A model generated the notes under the pieces. That model saw only the letters and a list, made by a program, of their open reading frames with translations, searched no databases and was not told where the DNA came from. DNA of 64,000 bases from Betaproteobacteria bacterium (GTDB lineage: Bacteria; Pseudomonadota; Gammaproteobacteria; Burkholderiales; Casimicrobiaceae). Position numbers and translations under genes: made by a program. Every line of letters begins with the position of its first letter. The first letter of the stretch is position 1. Below are positions 34,758 to 42,914 of the stretch, in pieces. The stretch covers positions 372,001-436,000 of the forward strand of contig JAAFJO010000001.1 in the NCBI GenBank assembly GCA_013298145.1, in the 5' to 3' direction.

Positions 34758-34775
34758 TTGTCATCGTTCCGTCAC
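34758..34775 (+). promoter_or_regulatory. Pho-box-like site upstream of arsC
   Basis: Two half-sites, TTGTCAT and CCGTCAC, are separated by exactly 4 bp (CGTT). Each differs from the PhoB half-site by one base. It lies in the 78-nt gap between the ArsI-like gene and arsC, 35 nt before the arsC start, on the sense strand. Confidence 0.55.
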
Positions 34776-34809
34776 AACAAGTAACGACAACACGCGCCAC
34801 AATTTTGTT

Positions 34810-35307
34810 ATGGAAAAAACTTACAACATTCTCTTTTTGTGCACCGGCAACTCTGCGCGTAGCGTGATGGCAGAAGCCTTCACCTGGGCGGCAGGCAAGG
34901 GGCGGTTCAATACCTTCAGCGCGGGCTCGCACCCAACCGGTCGCGTCAACCCGTTTGCGGTTGAACAGATCGCATCAACGGGCTATCCCGCAGAGCGGCT
35001 GCGCAGCAAATCGTGGGACGAATTCGCACTGCCAGAGGCGCCCAAAATGGATTTCATCATCACCGTGTGTGACAACGCGGCCGGTGAAGTCTGCCCGATT
35101 TGGCCGGGCTACCCGACCTCCGCGCATTGGGGTTTCGAAGATCCCGCAGCCGTTGAGGGAAGCGACGAAGAAAAGCGTGCAGCGTTCAGCAAAGTCGCAC
35201 GACAAATCGGTCAACGGGTGTCACTCTTTGCCAATTTGCCGCTACACATTTTGGATGCCAACGCAATTCAACATGAAGTGAAGAAAATCGGGCAAACGTC
35301 GGTTTAG
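34810..35307 (+). CDS. arsC: Arsenate reductase, low-molecular-weight phosphatase type
   Basis: This protein reduces arsenate to arsenite. The P-loop CTGNSARS (about residues 11-18) and the DFIITVCDNAAGEVCPIWPG block (about 78-97) are those of the LMW-protein-tyrosine-phosphatase-fold ArsC, with additional cysteines at about 84 and 90. The length of 165 residues is normal. It is followed after only 9 nt by an aquaporin gene, so the two form one unit. A Pho-box-like site sits directly upstream. Confidence 0.9.
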   Translation: MEKTYNILFLCTGNSARSVMAEAFTWAAGKGRFNTFSAGSHPTGRVNPFAVEQIASTGYPAERLRSKSWDEFALPEAPKMDFIITVCDNAAGEVCPIWPGYPTSAHWGFEDPAAVEGSDEEKRAAFSKVARQIGQRVSLFANLPLHILDANAIQHEVKKIGQTSV

Positions 35308-35316
35308 TCTTTCAAC

Positions 35317-35979
35317 ATGAATTATTCGTTGTCGCAGAAGCTGGGCGCTGAGGCGCTCGGCTCGTTATCGCTTGCATGCGTTGTAATTGGTAGCGGCATA
35401 CTTGCGGAAAAACTGAGCGCTGGAAACGCAGGCGTTGCGCTCATCGGCAATACGCTCGCCACCGTCGCAGCGCTTGGGGTGTTGATTTACGCGCTTGGCC
35501 CGATCTCAGGGGCGCACTTCAATCCGGCCGTGAGTTTGGTGATGACGCTTCGTCGCGATGTATCGTGGCGCGAATTCGCGCTCTATGTGCCGACGCAAAT
35601 CGCAGCGATGATCGTCGGTGCGATGCTTTCGCACGCGATGTTCGGGCTGGCCCTTGTTCAAACGTCGCAAAAGGTGCGAAGCTCTTTGGGCGAAGGCATC
35701 GGTGAATTCGTCGCTACGTTTTGGCTGCTGTTCACTATTTTGTTTTCCGCAAACCGCTCATCGCTCGCGCCGGTGTTCGCAGTGCCGGCGGCGATTACGG
35801 CGGGATATTGGTTCACGTCTTCCACGTCGTTCGCAAACCCTGCGATCAGCATCGCGCGTTCGCTCAGCGATACGTTTGCTGGCGTGGCGCCGAGCAGTGT
35901 GCCGGGCTTTGTCGCCGCACAAGTCCTGGGAGCACTCGCAGCATTGCTTTTGAGCAAATTCTTCCTGCGCAGAGCCTAA
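35317..35979 (+). CDS. aqpS: Aquaporin-family channel, AqpS-like
   Basis: This is a MIP-family channel of 220 residues with six helices and two half-helix NPA motifs: GPISGAHFNPAVSLVMTLRR and SFANPAISIARSLSDTFAG. Its position right after arsC matches AqpS of Sinorhizobium meliloti, where the aquaglyceroporin lets arsenite made by ArsC flow out down its gradient and replaces the ArsB or Acr3 pump. No such pump gene is present in this cluster. The selectivity-filter residues were not resolved by eye. Confidence 0.88.
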   Translation: MNYSLSQKLGAEALGSLSLACVVIGSGILAEKLSAGNAGVALIGNTLATVAALGVLIYALGPISGAHFNPAVSLVMTLRRDVSWREFALYVPTQIAAMIVGAMLSHAMFGLALVQTSQKVRSSLGEGIGEFVATFWLLFTILFSANRSSLAPVFAVPAAITAGYWFTSSTSFANPAISIARSLSDTFAGVAPSSVPGFVAAQVLGALAALLLSKFFLRRA

Positions 35980-36295
35980 CAAGTCTCACGGTTTAGTCCC
36001 TATTTAAACAGGGCTAAAGTTTGCTTTTACTTAATACGGATATTGCAGCTTTTCATGCGTTCGCCCTGTTTTAACAAGCGCTATACGGGTAACGCTATTC
36101 CTTGTTGAGCATGCCTGCCCGTGTCACACGAGTCGTCTATCCTTGCTTGCTTTGATTGACGACTAAGGAAACACTGAATAAGTCTCCGGGATTCGGCGCG
36201 CGGCGGATTGGGATTAGCTGGGAGCCCAAGCCCGCCGATGCGACGGACGCGAGAAACTTGCTCAGCGTTTCCCTAACAAGCAGGCATCGCGTCGA
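35980..36295. other. 316-nt gap with AT-rich palindrome and MITE copy A
   Basis: No gene is seen. A palindrome at about 35991-36018 (TTTAGTCCCT, AGGGCTAAA) follows the aqpS stop and may stabilise or end that transcript. One isolated Pho-like half-site (GTGTCAC, 36121-36127) has no good partner. The right part is the MITE-like element described separately. Confidence 0.5.
36163..36275. mobile_element. Small terminal-inverted-repeat element (MITE-like), copy A, just before ppx
   Basis: The element of 113 bp has ends CTAAGGAAACACTGAATAAG and, inverted, TTAGGGAAACGCTGAGCAAG. It is GC-rich inside and encodes no transposase. It ends about 20 nt before the ppx start codon and is the inverted relative of the element before phoX. 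Confidence 0.75.
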
Positions 36296-37780
36296 ATGAA
36301 TGAAGGACTCATAGCAGCGGTCGATCTCGGTTCGAATAGTTTTCGGCTGATGATCGGCAAACTCGACGGCGAACAAATCGTTCCAGTCAGCACATGGCGC
36401 GAAGGCGTTCGACTTGCCGGTGGCTTAGACGAAAAATCAGCGCTCTCTGAGTCGAAGATCGAAGAGGCCGTTGCTGCGCTGACACGCTTTCGCGAGCGAC
36501 TCGCGGCGGTCAATCCCGAGCGGGTTCGCGCGGTAGCAACGAGCACGTATCGCGTTGCAAAAAATGCGTCCCAGTTACTCGCACGATCAGAGGCTGCGCT
36601 CGGCATGCCCATCGATGTGATTTCAGGCAACGAAGAGGCGCGTCTCATTTATCTGGGCTGCGCGCATTCTTTACCGTGGAGCGAGAGCGATCGACTGATC
36701 TTCGATATTGGTGGCGGCTCTACCGAATTTGTGATCGGACGTGGCTACGAGCCTTCGGCAATGGAATCGTTCCAATTGGGCGCGGTCACGCTGTCCAAAA
36801 ACTTTTTTCCTGACGGTGTTGTCACCGCTGCCGCATTTCGCAAAGCGGAAGTGTTTGTTCGCTCGCGCCTGGAAGTGCTTCGTAGCGGATACAAACGCGG
36901 TTGGGATGTCGCCTACGGATCCTCAGGGACAGTTCGCGCGCTGTTTGAGATCGTGACCGAGAACGATTTCGGTAGTGTGGTCAACGATTCTTCTCTGCTC
37001 GCGCTCAGGGACGAGCTCATCACGGTGGGCCGCATGGATCGGCTCACGTTAAATGCACTAAAGGCCTCGCGTGCGCCCGTGCTGCCCGGCGGGCTCGCCA
37101 TCCTCTTGGGGATCGTGCACGAACTCAACATTGATCGTATTGATCCTGCTGATGGTGCACTGCGTCTCGGCGCGGTCTACGATCTACTAGCGCGCGAAAC
37201 AAGCGTGGGTTCGCGCACTACTCGTGCGCGCGATGGCACCGATATTCGTGAGCGCACCATTGAACGCCTCACACGCCGCTACGATGCAGACGCGGCTCAG
37301 TCGGCGCGCGTCGATGAAGGCGCACAACACCTATGGCAAACACTGGGCAGTGAGAAACACGACGCCCTTTTATCCTGGGCCGCAAGTCTCCATGAAATCG
37401 GCATGGCGATATCTCATGAGGACTATCACCGCCATTCTGCCTACATCATCGAACATTCGGATTTGCCGGGATTTGCTGAGCGTGAGCGATACGCAATTGC
37501 ACAGTTAGTACTCGGCCATACAGGATCGCTCAAAAAACTGGATCGCGACGCATTTGATCGATCACTCACGGAGCGACTGCTCTGCCTGCGCATCGCGGCA
37601 ATTTTTTCGCACGGACGGAGCGCGACCGCTGGCGCAGCGCATCTCACGCGAAAAAACGGGGGCTACGTGCTCACCATTGATTCTTCGATACGCACTGATC
37701 GACCGCTCACTGCTGCGTTGCTCGAGGAGGAACTTGAGCGCTGCGTGAAATGGGGCATCGATCTCTCCATTCGCGAGTAG
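36296..37780 (+). CDS. ppx: Exopolyphosphatase (Ppx/GppA family)
   Basis: Ppx removes terminal phosphates from polyphosphate; some relatives hydrolyse pppGpp. The 494 residues show the ASKHA-fold signatures: IAAVDLGSNSFRLMIG (phosphate loop 1), AVATSTYRVAKN, the GNEEARLIYLG catalytic Glu region, and FDIGGGSTEFVIG (phosphate loop 2). A C-terminal HD-like helical domain follows, with SWAASLHEIGMAISHEDYHRHSAYII. It lies opposite ppk1 and sixA, so synthesis and breakdown of polyphosphate are encoded close together. The ribosome-binding site is weak and the MITE-like element lies directly upstream. Confidence 0.93.
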   Translation: MNEGLIAAVDLGSNSFRLMIGKLDGEQIVPVSTWREGVRLAGGLDEKSALSESKIEEAVAALTRFRERLAAVNPERVRAVATSTYRVAKNASQLLARSEAALGMPIDVISGNEEARLIYLGCAHSLPWSESDRLIFDIGGGSTEFVIGRGYEPSAMESFQLGAVTLSKNFFPDGVVTAAAFRKAEVFVRSRLEVLRSGYKRGWDVAYGSSGTVRALFEIVTENDFGSVVNDSSLLALRDELITVGRMDRLTLNALKASRAPVLPGGLAILLGIVHELNIDRIDPADGALRLGAVYDLLARETSVGSRTTRARDGTDIRERTIERLTRRYDADAAQSARVDEGAQHLWQTLGSEKHDALLSWAASLHEIGMAISHEDYHRHSAYIIEHSDLPGFAERERYAIAQLVLGHTGSLKKLDRDAFDRSLTERLLCLRIAAIFSHGRSATAGAAHLTRKNGGYVLTIDSSIRTDRPLTAALLEEELERCVKWGIDLSIRE

Positions 37781-37789
37781 CCACTGCTC

Positions 37790-37815
37790 AAAAAAATGAG
37801 CGCCAACGCGCTCAT
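37790..37815. terminator. Hairpin after ppx
   Basis: The stem ATGAGCGC-CAAC-GCGCTCAT (37796-37815) is preceded by an A-run (37790-37795). The T-run is therefore on the minus strand, so it is a canonical terminator only in that direction; for ppx it would be a plain stem-loop. Confidence 0.5.
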
Positions 37816-38105
37816 GAAGTGGAGGGTTTCAAGATCACTGTAGCGCTGCACCCTGCTAGCGGCTTAGGAGATCGAGTCAATCGGCCGATGCGTAGAGGTG
37901 CGGGGTTGTGGTCAAAGCGAATCCCTGCGGCGCGATTGTGCAGGTTTCGCATTCGCTCGAACGTTCGAGCAAACGGATAGGCAATGTGTATCCGAACAAC
38001 GATCGGTGCTCGGAGGCAACGCTGCCTCTCACTACGACCACAAATCAAATTTTTATCGACGTATATGACGACTCGATGACGATCCAGCGATATCGTGTCG
38101 CGATC

Positions 38106-38134
38106 TTGTCACTGAACCGTCACGCACCAGTCAT
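38106..38134 (+). promoter_or_regulatory. Pho-box-like array of three half-sites upstream of the OlsB-like gene
   Basis: TTGTCAC, CCGTCAC and CAGTCAT follow each other with exact 4-bp spacers (TGAA, GCAC), on the sense strand, 45 nt before the start at 38179. The rest of the 398-nt gap between ppx and this gene (37781-38178) holds the ppx hairpin and no gene that I can support. Confidence 0.6.
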
Positions 38135-38178
38135 CGAGCGTTCCTACAGTGTGCAGGCGTTCATTATTCAATTTGACT

Positions 38179-38973
38179 ATGCGGACATTCCCGATTGATT
38201 CGTCGGTTTCTATTTCCAAGTCGACCGCTCCTGATCGGTCAAGTCGCTTTAGCGTGCGACTGGCTGATGACCGTGCACTGATTGAAGCGGCACTCCGGCT
38301 TCGCTACAAAGTGTTTTGCGAAGAAATCGGCGCGGATATTCAACGCCATGACGGCCGAGATGTCGACGAGTTTGATCCGTATTGCGAGCACCTTGTGGTG
38401 GTTGATGAGTGGCGCGATAAGGTCGTTGGCACCTATCGGATTCTTTCGCCTTCGAACGCAGAGCGCTTGGGTAAACGATACTCGGAAAGCGAGTTTCGAA
38501 TTGACAGCTTGCGACCGATTCAACGTGAGTTGTTTGAAGTGGGCCGCGCGTGCGTACACCCCGCCTACCGTGCGGCGGAGGGTGGCATCGTGTTAGCCCG
38601 ATTGTGGTCGGGGCTTGGCGCCTATGTTCGCGAACGAAACGTGCGCTTTCTCGCGGGCTGTGCGAGTGTGCCTTTTGAAAACGGCGCATTAAATTTTGGA
38701 GTGCTTCGCGCGCTTCTGCTAGCAAAGCATCTCGCCCCGGAAGCGTATCGGGTCGAACCGATTCGCGGTGTCCCATCACTTGGCGATCCTCAACTCGCGA
38801 CCCCCGCGGTGCCTCCGCTGCTTCAGGGCTATTTGCGACTCGGCGCGTGGGTGGGCGGAGAAGCAGCGTGGGATCCCGCGTTTGACTGTGCGGACTTCTT
38901 CGTGTTGCTCGACGTTCAGCGCATTGCGCCTCGCTACGCGCGACATTTTTTAGGCGCGTCCGTTACGCATTAG
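38179..38973 (+). CDS. olsB: OlsB-type ornithine-acyl[ACP] N-acyltransferase (GNAT fold)
   Basis: OlsB transfers a 3-hydroxyacyl chain from acyl-carrier protein to ornithine, the first step of phosphorus-free ornithine lipids. The 264 residues fit the Acetyltransf_5 group: ALRLRYKVFCEEIGADIQRHDGRDVDEFDPYCEHLVVVD, VVGTYRILSP, FEVGRACVHPAYR and FLAGCASV. Related proteins include autoinducer synthases and other N-acyltransferases, so the acceptor is an inference; no olsA is adjacent. ATG at 38179 was chosen; the frame extends to 38149. A triple Pho-box-like array upstream supports phosphate-starvation control, as known for olsB in Sinorhizobium. Confidence 0.8.
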   Translation: MRTFPIDSSVSISKSTAPDRSSRFSVRLADDRALIEAALRLRYKVFCEEIGADIQRHDGRDVDEFDPYCEHLVVVDEWRDKVVGTYRILSPSNAERLGKRYSESEFRIDSLRPIQRELFEVGRACVHPAYRAAEGGIVLARLWSGLGAYVRERNVRFLAGCASVPFENGALNFGVLRALLLAKHLAPEAYRVEPIRGVPSLGDPQLATPAVPPLLQGYLRLGAWVGGEAAWDPAFDCADFFVLLDVQRIAPRYARHFLGASVTH

Positions 38974-39019
38974 GGATACGCGGCGACGCACTCGGAAGGC
39001 GGCGCGACGTCGCGTAAGA

Positions 39020-39496
39020 CTACAGAAACTCGGGCGTGATCACCGCACGCAGAATGGTTTCCACACGCTCTTCGCGGGTTCGCTGCTGCAACCACCAGGC
39101 GGCAGACTTTTTGATGCTCAGCGGTGTGGCGGATTGAATTCCGAGCAGCTGACTGATGCATTCGCCCATCCAGGGCTGATGACCGACCACGACTACAAGT
39201 TCGTCGGCGCCCCGTCCGTCTTTCCATCCAACAGCTTCAAGAACATCTGAGGCCGTCGCATCGGGGTTGATCGCAGCAAGCAATTTTGTTTTTCTGGGGA
39301 GCGTGCGTGCTGTCTGCTGCGAGCGCTTAGCTTCGCTCATGTAGACACGACATTGGCTAGGCAAGTTTCGATCTAGCCAATGCGCGACGCGTTCCGCGTT
39401 GCGCTGACCCTTGACGGTGAGTTTGCGTTCCAAATCCGATTGGCCTTCAACGGCCTCATTGGCCTCCGCATGTCGCCAGAAAATGATGTCGCTCAT
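39020..39496 (-). CDS. sixA: SixA-like phosphohistidine phosphatase
   Basis: This is a histidine-phosphatase-superfamily protein of 158 residues. The catalytic RHA triplet appears in IIFWRHAEANEA at the N-terminus, and the second catalytic His is in VVVVGHQPWMGECISQLLG (about 104). SixA of E. coli dephosphorylates phosphohistidine on signalling and phosphotransfer proteins. Its start overlaps the ppk1 stop by 4 nt, so it is cotranslated with polyphosphate kinase, whose own mechanism uses a phosphohistidine. Whether it acts on Ppk or elsewhere is unknown. Confidence 0.88.
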   Translation of the reverse strand: MSDIIFWRHAEANEAVEGQSDLERKLTVKGQRNAERVAHWLDRNLPSQCRVYMSEAKRSQQTARTLPRKTKLLAAINPDATASDVLEAVGWKDGRGADELVVVVGHQPWMGECISQLLGIQSATPLSIKKSAAWWLQQRTREERVETILRAVITPEFL

Positions 39497-41574
39497 TCGC
39501 CGTTTTCCTCAAGATGGCTCGCAGGTGCCGCCCACTCTTGCGTAAGGATCGCTTGCATCGAAACAGGCGGCTCACCGGTGCGGGCTCGCAGCAGCTTAAA
39601 TGCGCCGCTTCGCAGAAGCTCCCACGCATCGCGAGTGTCATTCAGCGCTAGTTCAAACGCCTCCCGAACGACACGCACGCGCAACACAGGATCAAGCACA
39701 GGTGTTGCCACTTCAACGCGGCGATCTAGGTTCCGACTCATCCAATCAGCGCTCGAAAGGTAGACTTTCGCATCGCCATTATTCTCGAAGTAGTAAACAC
39801 GGGAATGCTCAAGATAGCGCCCCACAATTGAGCGCACGCGCACATTCGATGACACGCCCGGCTGATCGGGCGCAAGGCAGCACGCGCCACGGACGATGAG
39901 ATCAATCTTTACGCCCGCTTCCGAGGCGCGATAGAGCGCTTCGATCACGGCCTCGTCGGACAACGTGTTGATCTTTGCCATGATGCGCGCAGGCAAGCCG
40001 CTGCGGGCATTTGCAGCTTCCCGATCAATTGCCGCGAGCAGCTCACTGCGCATCGTGTGCGGTGACCACCAAAGATGTTTCAGCTTCGGAGGATGGGTGA
40101 GGCTAGTTAGATGATGAAAGATCGCAGCAACTTCATCAGTCAGCGCTGATTTTGAGGTTAGCAGTCCGAAGTCGGTGTAGAAGCGCGCGGTCCCTGGGTT
40201 GTAATTGCCCGTTCCGATGTGCGCGTAGGCGCGGATTCTTCCAGCGCGCTCACGTCGCAAAACCAACAGCATTTTTGCGTGGGTTTTGAGGCCCACCAAT
40301 CCGTAAACCACATGTGCGCCGGCCAGCTCGAGTTTCTCTGCCCAGTTGATATTGGTTTCTTCATCGAATCGCGCTTTTAGTTCGAGTACAACCGTAACTT
40401 CCTTGCCGCGTCGGACCGCCTCTAGCAGCAAATCCATCAGCACCGATTTGCTGCCTGTTCGATAAATAGTTTGCTTGATTGCGATGACATCCGGATCGTT
40501 CACGGCTGCGCGCAGGAAGTCGATGACTGCGTCGAACGATTGATACGGGTGATGAACGAGCATGTCTTCGCGCTGCATTGCCTCGAAGAATGCAGCGGCA
40601 GGCGCGTCTGCTCTTAGCGGTGGGCCGGAGCGAGATGGATTGACGGGTGGGAAGCGAAGCGCAGGGACCTCGGCCAAATCGTAAAGCGCTTGTAGACGAG
40701 CTAAATTTACCGGTCCATCGATGCGGTACACCTCGTGCTGCTCGATCTTGAACTGCAAGCGCAATAGCTCCACCATTGATGCGCTGCAGTCAGCATTGAT
40801 TTCAAGCCGAACTGGCTGACCGAAAGGCCGCCTTCTCAGCTGCCCGGTGAGTGCACGGCGCAAATCGGTTTCTTCCTCGTCAACCCATAAATCGCTATCG
40901 CGGGTGACGCGAAATTGCGAGAACTCAGCGATCGAGCGGCCTGGAAACAGCGTCGCTAGTTGCGATTGCATGACGGTTGAGAGCAAAACGAAATTACGCG
41001 TTTCACCCTGGCGCGGCATTTCCAACACACGGGGCAGGGTGCGCGGAACTTTGACAATTGCGACCGAGTGTTCGCCCTTGCGACGGTTAGCGATTAACTC
41101 GACGATGTAGTGCAGCCCCTTGTTGGCAACCGTCGGGAACGGATGCGCTGAATCAAGCCCAATTGGGGTGAGCACGGGCGCGACTTCACGCTTAAACGTT
41201 GCGGCGACCCAGCGGCGCTGCGCGAGCGTGAGTTGCGCGTCACGGACGAGCACGATGCCGTGCGTGGCGAGCTCCGGAAGAACTTTTTCGTCAAGGATGT
41301 GCGATTGCTTGGCGACCAACTTATGCGCATGGTCGGCGACTTCAAGCAAATCCTGCCGAAGCTTCGGCGCTGCACTCGATCCCTCGGCTTCCAGCGCGTC
41401 GAGCTTCTGATTGAGCTCTGCGATTCTTACCTCGAACAGCTCATCGATATTTGAGCTGACGATTGTCATATAGCGCAGCTTTTCTAGCGGCGGCGTCCAT
41501 GGCAGTTCACATTGCGCGAGGACGCGTTCGTTGAATGCGAGCAGGCTTCGCTCGCGATTGATTAGCGGCAGCAC
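39493..41574 (-). CDS. ppk1: Polyphosphate kinase 1
   Basis: Ppk1 reversibly makes polyphosphate from ATP. The 693 residues cover all four domains: the N-terminal helical domain (LPLINRERSLLAFNERVLAQ), the head domain, and two C-terminal phospholipase-D-like domains. The autophosphorylated His lies in GLKTHAKMLLVLRRE, followed by AYAHIGTGNYNPGTARFYTDFGLLT. The second conserved His is in YLEHSRVYYFENNGDAKVYLSSADWMSRNLDRRVE. It is followed by sixA with an ATGA overlap. No clear Pho box was found in the 200 nt upstream, which hold an AT-rich palindromic stretch. Confidence 0.95.
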   Translation of the reverse strand: MLPLINRERSLLAFNERVLAQCELPWTPPLEKLRYMTIVSSNIDELFEVRIAELNQKLDALEAEGSSAAPKLRQDLLEVADHAHKLVAKQSHILDEKVLPELATHGIVLVRDAQLTLAQRRWVAATFKREVAPVLTPIGLDSAHPFPTVANKGLHYIVELIANRRKGEHSVAIVKVPRTLPRVLEMPRQGETRNFVLLSTVMQSQLATLFPGRSIAEFSQFRVTRDSDLWVDEEETDLRRALTGQLRRRPFGQPVRLEINADCSASMVELLRLQFKIEQHEVYRIDGPVNLARLQALYDLAEVPALRFPPVNPSRSGPPLRADAPAAAFFEAMQREDMLVHHPYQSFDAVIDFLRAAVNDPDVIAIKQTIYRTGSKSVLMDLLLEAVRRGKEVTVVLELKARFDEETNINWAEKLELAGAHVVYGLVGLKTHAKMLLVLRRERAGRIRAYAHIGTGNYNPGTARFYTDFGLLTSKSALTDEVAAIFHHLTSLTHPPKLKHLWWSPHTMRSELLAAIDREAANARSGLPARIMAKINTLSDEAVIEALYRASEAGVKIDLIVRGACCLAPDQPGVSSNVRVRSIVGRYLEHSRVYYFENNGDAKVYLSSADWMSRNLDRRVEVATPVLDPVLRVRVVREAFELALNDTRDAWELLRSGAFKLLRARTGEPPVSMQAILTQEWAAPASHLEENGE

Positions 41575-41774
41575 GATTGTCCCTCTTGGTATTTCGCCGA
41601 ATATCGTGCGGTCGTGTTACACCTTTAAGACATATCACAGATTAGCGCATGTTCTCTCAATTTGACTCGGGCTATGCGCTGTTTATGTAGAAAGCAAGTT
41701 TTGCCAAAACGCCTCTTTAGTCCCATGTGAATAAAGACTATAGAGATTAAGTTATAATGCGTTCTCTTAATGCA

Positions 41775-42914
41775 CTATTCGATTAAGGCGCCTTTCTTGG
41801 ACACCGCAGAAAGATTTACAAATCGCATTGCGTTCTCAGGAATTCGGGTTGACACGTTGATGGCCCCTAAATCAAGATCAAGTGCCGATCGCAGCGCCGC
41901 CGTTACATTTGCGGCGGTGGGTTCGCCTGGAATCGTTTCCAGGGCAGTGATAAGAACTCCGGCCACGACGTAGCCCTCCAACGTGTGAAGCGACGGCGGT
42001 TCGTCCCGATATCGCTTCATCAGATCTCGATGTTCGCGCTGGAACGGATAGACATTTTTCTCAGCAGACGGCATCGCCTGGCTGATCACCATACCGATTG
42101 CGGCTTGTTTTGCGATCTCCAATAACGTGCGGTGGTCGATGGTGGAGAAGCCAAACACGTTCGCGTCTCGCGCCGTCTACTTGGTGTGCGCCAACGCCGT
42201 GGACACACCGACCGCATCCCCAGCGACTACCACGGCTTCTATGTTTGCGTTTATCGTGTTACGTTTTTGCCAAGCGGGCGTGTCGCCATCAAACTCAAGT
42301 GTGAGATTTCGCCGCTTCGCCTCTTCACGCAAAGCGGTCGCCGCAAACGCTGCTTCCTCGCCTTCACCGCGCACAAGCGCGACTCGTTTTATTTGCATCG
42401 TTGCAATGTGGCTCAGTAGCTGCCTTGCCTCATCAGCATAGCTCGCGCGAATCGGAAGCGCTCTACTGTTTCCCGCACCGCTTGCCCGGGCGCCAGTGGG
42501 TACACCAAGCATTGTGAGCCCAGTGCTGCGCAGCAGGTCCGACCCCGCTACTGCGAGATAACTCCGCGCGCTGGTTGGCCCGATCAGGCCGTCGGCTTCG
42601 TTTTCTTTGATCAACTGCTGAAGATTGGCGATTGTTTGTTGTGGATCTCCGCTGTCATCAAGCTGCAGCAGCGAAATTTTCCGGCCGCGCACGCCACCCC
42701 GAGCGTTTACCGCATCGATGTATGTACGAATGCCGTTCGAGAAATCTTTCCCTAGACTTGATCGGCCGGATAAATCAAGCGACTGCACAATGACGATTTC
42801 GCGGGCGCGCGCGCTATTTGGTGAGGTAAGCGCGAGCAAAACAAACGCGGCGATGGCAGTAAGGCACCAGTGAATGAATTGGATGAGGAGGGAGCTATCT
42901 TTTTTGGGGTTCAT
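41775..42914 (-). pseudogene. Periplasmic ABC substrate-binding protein (Leu/Ile/Val type) interrupted by an in-frame TAG
   Basis: The first 245 codons encode a signal peptide (ending SARA, about residue 37) and the first part of a periplasmic binding-protein fold: IVIVQSLDLSGRSSLGKDFSNGIRTYIDAVNARGGVRGRKISLLQLDD, then LIGPTSARSYLAV. A TAG stop at 42177-42179 follows HTK. The same frame then continues without a shift for about 134 more codons (FGFSTIDHRTLLEIAKQAAIGMVISQAMPS, ending at 41775), giving the normal family total of about 380 residues. So one nonsense codon separates two well-conserved halves. It is the third gene of the psd operon and overlaps the Lgt-like gene by 20 nt. Confidence 0.8.

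Noticed and set aside
36121..36138. Possible Pho box upstream of ppx (GTGTCAC-ACGA-GTCGTCT)
   Set aside because: Only the first half-site matches; the second has too many mismatches.
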